From a virus, in IMG/VR virus record IMGVR_UViG_3300028394_000171, positions 1-37,067 of that record: a stretch of DNA of 37,067 bases. One strand, given 5' to 3'. The notes beneath the pieces were generated by a model. The model saw only the letters and a list, made by a program, of their open reading frames with translations, did no database searches and was not told the DNA's origin. The first letter of the stretch is position 1. Each line of letters begins with the position of its first letter. Of this stretch, positions 29,703 to 37,067 are shown piece after piece. Position numbers and translations under genes: made by a program.

Positions 29703-30176
29703 TTAAATTTGATAAACAGAAGTCATTACAAACACAGAGCCATTACCAAAGCTAAATGGACTAGTATTGTTATAAGATGTAATCTGTTCTGTAGCACTAT
29801 TGGCTTGCAAATTTCCTTTTAACATTGCTCCGTTTGTGTTGACTTCCATTCCGTAACCAGCTATTTGCACAGTATTTGTGCCTGTAAATGGAAGTGTAAA
29901 ATTACAAGAACCACCAGCCGTACCAACTGTTGTTATTGTTATGTTAACTGTGGCTTCTACAACATTACCAATTTTTGTATATTTAGCACCTGAAAAACTA
30001 GAGGTTGTAATTGTTCCTGAACCCGAACTAATTGTTGGTGTCCAAGTACCTTCTTCATAATCATCTAATGTATTTGCATCAGCACTAGCAGATTGTGTTG
30101 CAGGGAATGTGACACCGTTAACCGACAAGGTTTGTGCTGGGGCAATCATGCCCGATGGTACTTGTGTTAACGCCAT
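29703..30176 (-). CDS. Tail fibre-like protein, 157 aa
   Basis: The N-terminus LTQVPSGMIAPAQTLSVNG is a typical fibre attachment segment. It is followed by DDYEEGTWTPTIS and YTKIGNVVEATVNI, strands seen in phage receptor-binding tips, and a beta-rich, Gly/Thr/Ser-rich end. The start shares a base with the stop of the small gene upstream (TAATG). It is probably part of an adsorption apparatus made of several short fibre proteins. Confidence 0.75.
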   Translation of the reverse strand: MALTQVPSGMIAPAQTLSVNGVTFPATQSASADANTLDDYEEGTWTPTISSGSGTITTSSFSGAKYTKIGNVVEATVNITITTVGTAGGSCNFTLPFTGTNTVQIAGYGMEVNTNGAMLKGNLQANSATEQITSYNNTSPFSFGNGSVFVMTSVYQI

Positions 30177-30439
30177 TATGCTGCTCCTGTCAGTGCAATT
30201 ACTTCAGCTTGGGTTAAACCAAGTGCAGTTAGTTTAGCGAGTGCAGAAGCCTTTGTAGCTTCTTTTGCTTGCTGATTTGCTATAACAGTTGTTTCAGCTT
30301 CAGCTTGTCTAGAATCTAGTTCTTCTTTAGTTGGTTTTGGTGATTTGTCTAACCAATTTAAACCACTATAGTCATCGCCACTCATTGACCATTGTTTATC
30401 AACATAAAGTGTTCCAAGTATTAAATGGTAATTAGGCAT
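30176..30439 (-). CDS. Small fibre-assembly partner-like protein, 87 aa
   Basis: AGGAAATAGCGT precedes the ATG. After an aromatic N-terminal part (NYHLILGTLYVDKQW) and a Pro/Lys turn (DKSPKPTKEELDSRQAEAE), an Ala-rich helix ends in LTALGLTQAEVIALTGAA. 'PTKEEL' plus a helix with 'LgLT..E..al' is the usual build of small phage tail-assembly proteins (XkdW/p2-type chaperone region). It sits between two fibre genes and overlaps both. Confidence 0.65.
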   Translation of the reverse strand: MPNYHLILGTLYVDKQWSMSGDDYSGLNWLDKSPKPTKEELDSRQAEAETTVIANQQAKEATKASALAKLTALGLTQAEVIALTGAA

Positions 30440-30932
30440 ACGCTATTTCCTGTGCAGTAATTGATGATGTAAAACAACCGTGATAAACATCGGTTCCGCC
30501 ATTTAAGTAACTGTTTGCAAAATTTAATGCAAATGTACCACCACTAGCTTGTTGTCGCATTTGAATTTGATAGGTAACCGCAGAAGTAGTTGCTGGAGAA
30601 TCTAAATAAGTCCAATTAGCATTGCTTGGGGTATTAGTTCCTGCTGGTGATGCGGCAAAAGAAAGATTTGGTCCAGTTGTTCCGCTTGTGCCAACACCTA
30701 CTGGAGTTCCATTTCTTAAAAGCACAAACCCTACATTATAGTTTGATGCTTGTGCATAAGTAATTCCTACCGTAATTAGCACTTTATTTGAAGAACTTGT
30801 AGGAGTAATATTTACTGCCAAACCAGTAATATTAGTTAAAGAAGTAGATGTAGAAGTGAATGTTCCTGTTGTTAAAGTTGTGTTTTGAATTTGAACTAAT
30901 AACTGACCTGAACCACGAATAGTAACTGCCAT
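30432..30932 (-). CDS. Tail fibre-like protein, 166 aa
   Basis: AGCTGGAGTGTAATT precedes the ATG. After a short N-terminal arm the sequence is a Ser/Thr-rich beta domain (INITPTSSSNKVLITVGI-like strands, later FLDSPATTSAVTYQIQM). The C-terminal part is clearly related to the 161-aa protein at 32926-33411 (shared SITPSS.SSK.L and FLDSPATTSA.TY blocks). These are likely paralogous fibre tip domains. Overlaps the next small gene by eight bases. Confidence 0.75.
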   Translation of the reverse strand: MAVTIRGSGQLLVQIQNTTLTTGTFTSTSTSLTNITGLAVNITPTSSSNKVLITVGITYAQASNYNVGFVLLRNGTPVGVGTSGTTGPNLSFAASPAGTNTPSNANWTYLDSPATTSAVTYQIQMRQQASGGTFALNFANSYLNGGTDVYHGCFTSSITAQEIAYA

Positions 30933-30934
30933 AA

Positions 30935-31342
30935 TTACACTCCAGCTTTAAGACTACGCAAACCAGCTAAAGTTGTAGCCGCATCAGCTAAAGTTGTTAC
31001 ATCACGCAGACGATTCTTTTCAGCAACGATAGCAGTAGTATCTGCATTAGCTTCTTGTGCTCGTTGGAATAGAACATCTTGTGCGGCTAAGAGTGGGATA
31101 CGCTCTGCTCTTAAACGCTTTTTAGTGATGTCTTTAGCTTTAGCTAGGCTAACAGTAACTACTCCGTTAGCTAGTTCCCAAGCATCAAAAAAGTCATTGT
31201 CTGTTGGTAGGTCAGAAGTGTTAACAATTAAAGAACCAACAGGGGTATCTTTTTCTTTAACAGCTTCGATTGAAATTTCGCCAGTAGGGATGCAAACAGA
31301 TACACCGCCATTGGAGTTAGTAAATATAATTGCTTGTGTCAT
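30935..31342 (-). CDS. Phage tail protein with helical chaperone-like end, 135 aa
   Basis: AAAGGAATCAAA precedes the ATG. A beta N-terminal part (QAIIFTNSNGGVSVCIPTG) is followed by DNDFFDAWELANGVVTVSLAKAK and a helix with KRLRAERIPLLAAQDVLF. The 'fFdAWe...V.vd..KAk.i....lR..R...l..lD' layout belongs to a small phage family usually found beside tail fibres, likely in fibre assembly. This position, within the fibre array, agrees. Confidence 0.7.
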   Translation of the reverse strand: MTQAIIFTNSNGGVSVCIPTGEISIEAVKEKDTPVGSLIVNTSDLPTDNDFFDAWELANGVVTVSLAKAKDITKKRLRAERIPLLAAQDVLFQRAQEANADTTAIVAEKNRLRDVTTLADAATTLAGLRSLKAGV

Positions 31343-31357
31343 TTTGATTCCTTTAAA

Positions 31358-31735
31358 TTAACGATGAAATACAGCACTAATCCAATAAGCATCTGATGGT
31401 CCAGTTGTTCTCATGCGATATTGCGTTGTAGTTATTAAAGTTGGAGCAGTCCCGCTTCCACCACTTGCGTATGGAAATAAAGCACCCGGATCTGATGCGC
31501 CTTCGTAAGAGCCAGCCATTGTGTAGTTTGCATCAACAAAAGCATTTGTAAAAGTTACTGTGTAATCTCCTGTGCCATTGCGAGTAACAGAACTTACATT
31601 GTAAGAGGCTCTAATAGTCCCAGCAGAAATTCCGTAAAAGTTAACCCATGCTTTAGCAGAACCTTGAATACAGTTAGTAGAAGAAGTGCTATTAGTGCCG
31701 TCTGATAGTGTTGATATTGTTAGTGTGCCAGCCAT
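31358..31735 (-). CDS. Tail fibre-like protein, 125 aa
   Basis: AAGGATAAATC precedes the ATG. It opens AGTLTISTLSDGTNSTSST and has the AKAWVNFYG ... RASYNVSSVTRNGTGDYTV ... DANYTMAGSY pattern of short fibre C-terminal domains found in many phage tails. It is a paralogue of the 131-aa gene just upstream (same start, AKAWV.F and NVSSVT.N.TGDYTV.F blocks), so the pair arose by duplication or exchange. Confidence 0.78.
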   Translation of the reverse strand: MAGTLTISTLSDGTNSTSSTNCIQGSAKAWVNFYGISAGTIRASYNVSSVTRNGTGDYTVTFTNAFVDANYTMAGSYEGASDPGALFPYASGGSGTAPTLITTTQYRMRTTGPSDAYWISAVFHR

Positions 31736-31744
31736 GATTTATCC

Positions 31745-32140
31745 TTATGAACCTTGTACCGAAACGCATACATATTTTGGGTTGTATCTATTATTTGTCC
31801 AATCAGAAACAAAAAATCTAAATGCTAAAGTAGTTGGTGCTTGTTCTACTGTTCCAGCATAGTTAGAAAACAAATTTATATTTCCCATATTTTGACTAGC
31901 ATAGTTTGGGCTTACACTTGCGGTAACTGCATAATTTATGTTAGCCATTGCTGTAGAAAAATTTACGGTGTAATCGCCTGTTGTATTGTAAGTAACAGAA
32001 CTAACATTAAAACTTCCGTTAATAGTTCCAGTAGACCCAGCAAATTGCACCCATGCTTTAGCAATACCTGTCATGCCGTTTTGCGTGGCAAGAACTCCGC
32101 TACCTGCCCTTAGTGTGTCTATTGTTAATTGACCAGCCAT
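31745..32140 (-). CDS. Tail fibre-like protein, 131 aa
   Basis: TAAGGAAAATAT precedes the ATG. It starts AGQLTIDTLRAGSGVLATQ, then AKAWVQFAGSTGTINGSFNV and SVTYNTTGDYTVNFSTAM. It shares fold and motif order with the 125-aa gene that follows; the differing C-termini would change the tip surface. It probably trimerises in the adsorption apparatus. Confidence 0.78.
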   Translation of the reverse strand: MAGQLTIDTLRAGSGVLATQNGMTGIAKAWVQFAGSTGTINGSFNVSSVTYNTTGDYTVNFSTAMANINYAVTASVSPNYASQNMGNINLFSNYAGTVEQAPTTLAFRFFVSDWTNNRYNPKYVCVSVQGS

Positions 32141-32149
32141 ATATTTTCC

Positions 32150-32659
32150 TTAGACGATTACCCAGTTACCTGTGGTGTCGATTGCTACAGTCACCCCAGT
32201 ATTGATAGTGATAGGACCAGCACTCATTAGATTGTAGTTTGCTGGAGAAGTATAGTTAGCTGTTATAGTATTACTGTTTAAATAGAACACATCATTAACT
32301 GCACCAACAGAAGCCCAGCTATTATCACCCCTAAGATATGTAGAAGATGATGGTGTTCCTGTTGCAGAAAATGCTGACAAGCCTACGCTAGCAGCAGAAG
32401 GAGTGTTAGGGATACCTGCAACACCTAAGTGTCTCACAGAGATATTACTTGTGCCACTTGGGGGTGCAGCACTGAATGTGAGAGTAGTTCCACTGATAGT
32501 ATATGTGGAAGGATCTTGTGTAACACCTGACACAATCACGATGACTGCATTGACAGATGCAGGTGCAATAGACATAGTGAAAGCAGTAGTGCTTGCATTG
32601 CCAGTGAAGGTATCTGTAGGGAAGTTTGTTGATACTATGGGATTACCGATGTAGCTCAT
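32150..32659 (-). CDS. Tail fibre-like protein, 169 aa
   Basis: AAAGGCATAACCT precedes the ATG. The N-terminal 80 residues (SYIGNPIVSTNFPTDTFTG, ... TISGTTLTFSAAP, ... SNISVRHLG) are homologous to the N-terminus of the 437-aa fibre at 33569-34882 (PYIGATPTT..., TISGTTITFTSAP, SNVYVRYL). This is likely the module that docks the fibre to the tail. A short, different C-terminal domain follows (SSSTYLRGDNSWASVGAVN). Confidence 0.78.
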   Translation of the reverse strand: MSYIGNPIVSTNFPTDTFTGNASTTAFTMSIAPASVNAVIVIVSGVTQDPSTYTISGTTLTFSAAPPSGTSNISVRHLGVAGIPNTPSAASVGLSAFSATGTPSSSTYLRGDNSWASVGAVNDVFYLNSNTITANYTSPANYNLMSAGPITINTGVTVAIDTTGNWVIV

Positions 32660-32662
32660 AGG

Positions 32663-32929
32663 TTATGCCTTTGGGTATTTATCTTTTACTGCTTGAATCT
32701 GCTCTTTCCATGCGTCTAAACCATCATGGAAGATTGTGTCTAGTTGGTCAACAATTGCTGGGTACTCGGCTGCACGAAGTCCTTTGTATGCGTTGGCTTG
32801 TACTTCAGCCTGAACTGCTTGTAGGTCATAAGCTACTTCGTTGCCTTCTGCATCGTAAGCAATATCGCCACGCAAAGTAATAACTTGGGGGTATAACTTT
32901 TGTAATGTGTTAAATATATTTAGACTCAT
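32663..32929 (-). CDS. Small fibre-assembly partner-like protein, 88 aa
   Basis: The helical C-terminal half (VQANAYKGLRAAEYPAIVDQL followed by a DTIFHDGLDAWKEQI helix) is the 'R..eYP.i.dQlDaiw..g..' pattern of small phage tail proteins (XkdW/DUF-type), found beside fibres and thought to assist their assembly. The start overlaps the upstream fibre stop by four bases. Function inferred from that family pattern and position. Confidence 0.72.
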   Translation of the reverse strand: MSLNIFNTLQKLYPQVITLRGDIAYDAEGNEVAYDLQAVQAEVQANAYKGLRAAEYPAIVDQLDTIFHDGLDAWKEQIQAVKDKYPKA

Positions 32930-33411
32930 CCTGCAATCTCCATAAGGGTTACATATCCACTACAAGTTGAGTTAGCAATAATACCGCCACCAGTTGTCCT
33001 TACATAAATGGTATAAGTTGTTGCAGATGTCGTAGCTGGTGAATCTAAAAAAGCTACACTTTGAGCAATTTGAACTCTTGAAGATGCTCCAAAAGCACCA
33101 TTAAAACCACTTCCTGAAGAACTACCACTATCTACCACATTAGTAGAATTTCTATAAATTGTAAAAAGTCCTTGATACGCATTTGACTGCGAATCCATAC
33201 TTGTATTTGCAAGCACTAAAATTTTGCTACTAGCACTTGAGGGAGTGATAGATGCTGTAATTCCAGTTGTTACAAAAGTAGTAGAACTGGTTGATGTTGT
33301 GGTTGTTACAACTGTGCCTTGTACTACCTGCAATACACTACCTGCTGGCAACTTACTTGCACTAGGCACACCGCTGGCTAGGGATGCGTTTTGAATTGTA
33401 CTAACAGCCAT
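32926..33411 (-). CDS. Tail fibre-like protein, 161 aa
   Basis: The start shares a base with the stop of the 51-aa gene (TAATG). After AVSTIQNASLASGVPSASKLP the protein has a Thr/Ser-rich stretch and a beta domain with ITPSSASSKILVLANTSMD and AFLDSPATTSATTYTIYV. It is a paralogue of the 166-aa protein at 30432-30932 in its C-terminal 120 residues. It presumably forms a receptor-binding tip. Confidence 0.77.
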   Translation of the reverse strand: MAVSTIQNASLASGVPSASKLPAGSVLQVVQGTVVTTTTSTSSTTFVTTGITASITPSSASSKILVLANTSMDSQSNAYQGLFTIYRNSTNVVDSGSSSGSGFNGAFGASSRVQIAQSVAFLDSPATTSATTYTIYVRTTGGGIIANSTCSGYVTLMEIAG

Positions 33412-33566
33412 TATGTATTCTCCGCAGGTAGGGGTGTGTTACCTTCAGCCAGCCACTTGAGGTAGGCTTGGTAGTCTGTATTTCCTTCAACAAGTGGGAT
33501 ATAGGTATTAGTAGCGACACGAATAATACCAACTTGTTGCCCTTCAAACATTTGAATTTTATACAT
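33411..33566 (-). CDS. Small tail-associated protein, 51 aa
   Basis: GGAGCTATAATT precedes the ATG at 33566; the frame ends at TAA (33413-33411), sharing a base with the next start. The product begins MYKIQMFEGQQVGIIRV and ends YLKWLAEGNTPLPAENT. The 'dYq.YLkWlaeGN.plPa' ending is a familiar phage tail-assembly protein tail. It lies between two fibre genes, in line with the alternating fibre/partner layout of the region. Confidence 0.65.
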   Translation of the reverse strand: MYKIQMFEGQQVGIIRVATNTYIPLVEGNTDYQAYLKWLAEGNTPLPAENT

Positions 33567-33568
33567 AA

Positions 33569-34882
33569 TTATAGCTCCGCACTTGCATTAAACACCCCAG
33601 CACCACTTCTAAAAGTAAAAAGACCCCCGCTTCCAGCCGCATAATAAAGTGCAGTTCCATTTGTTCCTGACAAAGGAGAAGGTTGAATACCACCAGCCCA
33701 CCCACTAATAGTAATTGCTGGAGCAATTCTCATTGCTGTTGGAAATGTCATATACATTGAAATGTTATATCCACCGCTAGCTACATAGCCTGTAAAGAAA
33801 CCAGCGTATCCATTAGCAGTCCTGTCAGTAAAATCTTGATAGTAGCGTTCACACAAAGCCAATTCAGTACCATAGGAGCGGTTATCGAAAGTTGTTGCCT
33901 GTGTGCCTACCTCTAGTTGAACACCAGTAATGTAGAAAGTTGCTCCGTTTGTTCCTACTACGGATGTTGCGCCTGTGGCTGAACGAAAGTTTGAACCAGC
34001 CCATGCACCAGCAGTTCCACTTAATGTAGAACCAACACCAAGACCAATTCCTAAATATATGCCGCCACCATTTGTAGCGCCCCATGTTCCGCTAGTATCG
34101 CCAGCAATAGTAATAGTTTCGTATTCCCAAGTGTTTGCGGTATTGATGGTGTATGTAAAAGGATAAGACCTATCAGCAGATGCGTTTCTTAACGAACCGC
34201 CAAAAGTACCAGTTAATGAAGAACGAACCCAAAACGACAAGGTTACAGTTTTAGCGTTTGCAGTTCCCCAATTAAGGTCTGCCATGTTAAAACCTTCTAT
34301 TCCTTGCTGAATAGTAAAGTAATCAGTAGAAGTAATTGAATACGCAGAACTTGAAGTGTATCCAAGGTATCTGCTAAAACCTACTGGTGGTGTTACAGAG
34401 CCGGCATTTTGTTGGGCAGTTAATTTTGATGATTGTGAAGCCGCAGTTTTAAATCTATCAAGAGCATAAGTGTCATCATTAGCGGTAATAGATGCACCAG
34501 CGTTTCTTTGGTCGATGACCATATTGCCGTTGATGATGCGGTTCTTGAAGCTAATACCTAGGTCTTGCTGGGTGTCAGCGTTTAACTGGCTCCAACCTAC
34601 TGTACCTTGACTTGGTGTAATTGCCTGCGTGGTTGTGCTTAGGTAGCGAACATAGACGTTGCTAGTACCTGCCGATGGAGCAGAGGTAAATGTAATAGTA
34701 GTGCCACTGATTGTGTAAGCATCATTAGGTACTTGAACTACGTTATTAACAACAGCTTGAATATCGTTAACAGAAGTTACTGCACGAGTTAAAGTAAAAG
34801 CAGTCGCTGATCCTGTACCATTAAAGTAATCAGTACCAGAGATAAAACTCTGAGTAGTGGGGGTTGCTCCGATGTATGGCAT
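33569..34882 (-). CDS. Tail fibre / receptor-binding protein, 437 aa
   Basis: ACCTAAGAGGTTTAA precedes the ATG. N-terminal module of about 85 residues (PYIGATPTTQSFISGTDYF, TISGTTITFTSAP, SNVYVRYL) is shared with the 169-aa fibre. Next comes the FKNRIINGNMVIDQRNAGASI segment, which opens a carbohydrate-binding-like beta domain in many phage fibres; ALCERYYQDF appears near residue 345. No catalytic residues for depolymerase activity could be named. Likely the main host-recognition fibre of this array. Confidence 0.82.
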   Translation of the reverse strand: MPYIGATPTTQSFISGTDYFNGTGSATAFTLTRAVTSVNDIQAVVNNVVQVPNDAYTISGTTITFTSAPSAGTSNVYVRYLSTTTQAITPSQGTVGWSQLNADTQQDLGISFKNRIINGNMVIDQRNAGASITANDDTYALDRFKTAASQSSKLTAQQNAGSVTPPVGFSRYLGYTSSSAYSITSTDYFTIQQGIEGFNMADLNWGTANAKTVTLSFWVRSSLTGTFGGSLRNASADRSYPFTYTINTANTWEYETITIAGDTSGTWGATNGGGIYLGIGLGVGSTLSGTAGAWAGSNFRSATGATSVVGTNGATFYITGVQLEVGTQATTFDNRSYGTELALCERYYQDFTDRTANGYAGFFTGYVASGGYNISMYMTFPTAMRIAPAITISGWAGGIQPSPLSGTNGTALYYAAGSGGLFTFRSGAGVFNASAEL

Positions 34883-34891
34883 TTAAACCTC

Positions 34892-35218
34892 TTAGGTAAT
34901 ATTCAGAACAGCAGTAACTGCATCTATAGAGCTAGCAGTAGAGCTAACCACTTTAAGTGCATCACTAGTAATCAGAACAACTTTCTGATCTCCACCAACA
35001 ATAACTAATGAACCACCAACAGGTACTGTTGCACCTTTAACTAAATAGTAGTTAACTGCAGAGCGAGTAATGTAAGCATCAACAGTAACAGGGCTAGCAG
35101 TAGTATTAGCACATGACATGCCAATCACAGTAGTCTGAGTAGATGCACCTACAGTTACTACTGTAGCAGCAGAAGTGCCAACGTCTTTGTTGACATATGA
35201 AGTAAAAGTATTTGCCAT
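34892..35218 (-). CDS. Small beta-rich virion protein, 108 aa
   Basis: TAAGGAAAACAA precedes the ATG. The sequence is almost entirely short strands (VGTSAATVVTVGAS, TVIGMSCANTTASPVTVDAY, VPVGGSLVIVGG, DALKVVSS). Such about 110-aa beta proteins with 'giscaNtt...vtVdvyi' occur next to fibre genes in many phages and may be decoration or collar proteins. Exact function unknown. Confidence 0.7.
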   Translation of the reverse strand: MANTFTSYVNKDVGTSAATVVTVGASTQTTVIGMSCANTTASPVTVDAYITRSAVNYYLVKGATVPVGGSLVIVGGDQKVVLITSDALKVVSSTASSIDAVTAVLNIT

Positions 35219-35227
35219 TTGTTTTCC

Positions 35228-36724
35228 TTATCCTAATGCAATTGCCATTGCTACAGCAGTGCCCGCAGGATCTCCTGTCGTAGTTGAGTAACCAGCTAAG
35301 GCATGATTGCCCCAGCCAAATGCTGTATCTGCCTTAGTGCCTTGTGCAGCTGTAGCATAATCTGTTGCTGCAGTTGTAGCTGCAGTACCTAAACCTAAAG
35401 AAGTCCTTGCAGCAGAAGGTGTCCCTAATATAAAGTTAGTACCATTGCCAACAATGAAGTTATCAAGAGTTGGAGAAAGCGCAGCGATATCAGCTAATTG
35501 TGCATCGTAACCTTGTACATCGGTACCGATCACTAAGCCAAGAGCAGTTCTTGCAGCACCTGCTGAAGTAGCACCTGTACCACCATTAGCAATAGGAAGA
35601 GTACCAGTGATATCAGCAGTACTGATATTCAAGTCATCCCAAGAAGTATTAGTACCGTCAGACTTTAGGTACTTACCTGATGCTGTTGTCTGTGCTGGTA
35701 GAAGATTGTTAATTGCAGCAGTAGCAGTAGATGCACCAGTACCACCGTCAGCAATAGCTATGTCAGTAATACCCGTAATAGATCCACCAGTAACACTTAC
35801 GTTACTAGAATCCTGAGTAGCAATAGTACCAAGACCTAATGATGTTCTAGCAGTAGCACCAGATTCAGCAACAAAGGCAGTACCGTTTCCTACAATAAAG
35901 TTATTATCGGTAGGAGTTAATGCTGCAATGGCAGCTAAGTCAGCATCATAAGCCTGTACATTAGTGCCAATCACTAAACCTAAAGTTGTACGTGCTGTAG
36001 CTGCATCTGCATCATCTATTAAACTACGACCAAAGGTAGTGAGGTCTGCTACTGCAGCAGTACCTGATCCAGTAAAGTAAGGTACTTTATCTGCTGCAGA
36101 AGTCACACCTGCTAAAGCTGCAAGCTCAGCATCATAGGCTTGTACGTTAGTTCCGATTACTAGACCAAGGGTAGTTCTTGCTGTAGCTGCATCTGCATCA
36201 TCTACCAGTGTTCTACCAAAAGCAGAGAAGTCTGCTACTGCTGCTGTGCCTGAGCCAGTGAAGTACGGTACTTTATTAGCTGCTGATGTAAGACCTGCAA
36301 TTGCAGTTAAGTCAGCATCAAGAGGTTGCTTAGCATCTAACTGAGTTTGAATAGCAGAGGTAACGCCATCAACAAAGTTTAACTCAGTACCTGTTGGTGT
36401 AAGTACAGTACCATTAAAATCAATTGCATCTACATATGCAGTACCATCAACATACAAATCTTTGTACTGAAATGTTGCAGAACCTAAGTCTACTGTGTTA
36501 GTAGTCTTTGGAATAGCTCCACCAGTTGTTACTACGATATCTTGAGTAGGACCAACCTTAGTGATTGGTGCACCTTGTGAATCACTACCGTCATGCGTAT
36601 GCCCTGTAACCTCATCAAATGCAGCTGCAAGCGAATCAAATTCCGAATCTAAGTCTGCTGCATTAATGATATTACCGTCAGCAATATTGTTGACTGTATC
36701 AGCACGAGTATAACCTGTAGACAT
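35228..36724 (-). CDS. Repeat-containing tail fibre, 498 aa
   Basis: AAGGTAAAGAT precedes the ATG. N-terminal 50 residues ([19 protein letters not shown] and a [11 protein letters not shown] metal-like HxH motif) are typical of fibres that attach to the tail. A central region holds two near-identical 62-residue repeats (residues 143-204 and 205-266) and shorter degenerate copies, plus [19 protein letters not shown]-type 'GGTGA' motifs common in fibre shafts. Probably the trimeric shaft of the adsorption apparatus; it is next to the tail tube gene, as in other podoviruses. Confidence 0.85.
   Translation of the reverse strand: MSTGYTRADTVNNIADGNIINAADLDSEFDSLAAAFDEVTGHTHDGSDSQGAPITKVGPTQDIVVTTGGAIPKTTNTVDLGSATFQYKDLYVDGTAYVDAIDFNGTVLTPTGTELNFVDGVTSAIQTQLDAKQPLDADLTAIAGLTSAANKVPYFTGSGTAAVADFSAFGRTLVDDADAATARTTLGLVIGTNVQAYDAELAALAGVTSAADKVPYFTGSGTAAVADLTTFGRSLIDDADAATARTTLGLVIGTNVQAYDADLAAIAALTPTDNNFIVGNGTAFVAESGATARTSLGLGTIATQDSSNVSVTGGSITGITDIAIADGGTGASTATAAINNLLPAQTTASGKYLKSDGTNTSWDDLNISTADITGTLPIANGGTGATSAGAARTALGLVIGTDVQGYDAQLADIAALSPTLDNFIVGNGTNFILGTPSAARTSLGLGTAATTAATDYATAAQGTKADTAFGWGNHALAGYSTTTGDPAGTAVAMAIALG
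35927..36298 (-). repeat. Two tandem 186-base coding repeats in the tail fibre
   Basis: Unit 1 (36113-36298) and unit 2 (35927-36112) encode 62 residues each and differ at few positions. Both include [15 protein letters not shown] and [18 protein letters not shown] followed by NVQAYDA. Many third-position differences exist between the DNA copies, so the duplication is not recent. Half-length degenerate copies ([16 protein letters not shown]) follow downstream. Confidence 0.8.
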
Positions 36725-36733
36725 ATCTTTACC

Positions 36734-37066
36734 TTATCGTCTGTCGAATGTTGCGTATTCTAAAGTTGCAGCATCAAGTGAAAATGCAGGATCAGTACTC
36801 TCTGAAACAAACTGAAGTGACACAGTAAAACCAGATCCTACTACCTGTGTTTGAAATAGTTTCTTTAACTTAGTTCCGTATATAGCAGATCCGTATGTAG
36901 CTGTTGGTGATCCATAAAAACCTACAGCACCTGTGTCATTTGACAGTGTTATGGTATCTGGTTGTATCACACCTTCATCGTCAAAGTCAAGCTTTAAGTT
37001 AGCTGATGTGGTAACACTACCTGTTGGATCTGTATACAAGAACATTTTATAAAATGTCTTACGTAA
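36734..37066 (-). CDS. Tail tube/nozzle-like protein, C-terminal fragment
   Basis: The frame is open to the window edge (reads LRKTFYKMFLYTDPTGS before any stop), so the ATG at 37045 is internal and the gene is 5'-truncated. The visible 111 residues end with GSGFTVSLQFVSESTDPAFSL and DAATLEYATFDRR. The 'V.GsG.tVSlqf......pFslDaatLeYa..dRR' ending belongs to podovirus tail tubular/nozzle proteins of about 500-800 residues. Its location just before the tail fibre agrees with that. Identification rests on the C-terminus only. Confidence 0.65.
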   Translation of the reverse strand, partial: LRKTFYKMFLYTDPTGSVTTSANLKLDFDDEGVIQPDTITLSNDTGAVGFYGSPTATYGSAIYGTKLKKLFQTQVVGSGFTVSLQFVSESTDPAFSLDAATLEYATFDRR

Positions 37067-37067
37067 T

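Noticed and set aside
35927-36298. CRISPR array or diversity-generating retroelement template in the fibre region
   Set aside because: The repeats are long coding units without spacers, and no reverse transcriptase or template/variable repeat pair was seen.

Overview
The window reads as a fragment of a tailed double-stranded DNA phage genome with a short-tail (podovirus-like) gene set. It is open at both ends: the first gene has lost its start and the last (minus-strand) gene has lost its start. Coding density is very high, most neighbouring genes overlap by 1-14 bases, and there is no rRNA, tRNA or housekeeping gene. The strongest clue to type is a family A DNA polymerase with a DnaJ-type zinc finger (two CxxCxGxG motifs) between its exonuclease and polymerase domains. 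This is a described hallmark of the HMO-2011 group, named after a phage of the SAR116 bacterium Puniceispirillum. A detached primase, a DnaB-like helicase, T7-type endonuclease I, a Cas4/RecB-like nuclease and a class II ribonucleotide reductase fit that picture. The host cannot be read from the sequence; a Gram-negative proteobacterium is a reasonable inference (lipoprotein, GTA-type holin, M15 endopeptidase).

Positions 1-9.4 kb, plus strand: a run of about 30 small genes, mostly of unknown function, tightly coupled by ATGA/TAATG junctions. Recognisable members are a DUF932 protein (4723-5598, followed by a clear terminator), a small sigma-region-4-like helix-turn-helix protein (6217-6351), a DUF5664 dATP/dGTP pyrophosphohydrolase-like protein (6556-6921) and a tyrosine recombinase (7589-8491). 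A sigma70-like promoter and a near-perfect palindrome lie at 2056-2122.

Positions 9.4-20.6 kb, plus strand: replication, recombination and nucleotide supply. The order is primase, helicase, PolA, a possible single-strand-binding protein, Fe-S PD-(D/E)XK nuclease, endonuclease I, several unknowns, a second PD-(D/E)XK-like protein, a ClpP-like serine protease, a lipoprotein, a terminator, the B12-dependent ribonucleotide reductase and one more small gene.

Positions 20.6-37 kb, minus strand: late genes, converging on the early block at 20,601-20,610 with a 10-base overlap of the two end genes. In transcription order from the right edge there is the C-terminal end of a tail tube/nozzle-like protein, a repeat-rich tail fibre, and a dense array of small fibre-like genes mixed with small assembly-partner-like genes. 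A lysis cluster follows (coiled-coil membrane proteins, 3-TM holin, M15 endopeptidase), then large virion or ejection proteins, including one with long 11-residue (hendecad) repeats. Terminase, portal and capsid genes are not in the window and presumably lie beyond the right edge.

Together the genes describe a phage that makes its own replisome, converts ribonucleotides into dNTPs with adenosylcobalamin, processes or recombines DNA with several nucleases, and may integrate. All functions are inferred from sequence motifs by eye; no searches were run.
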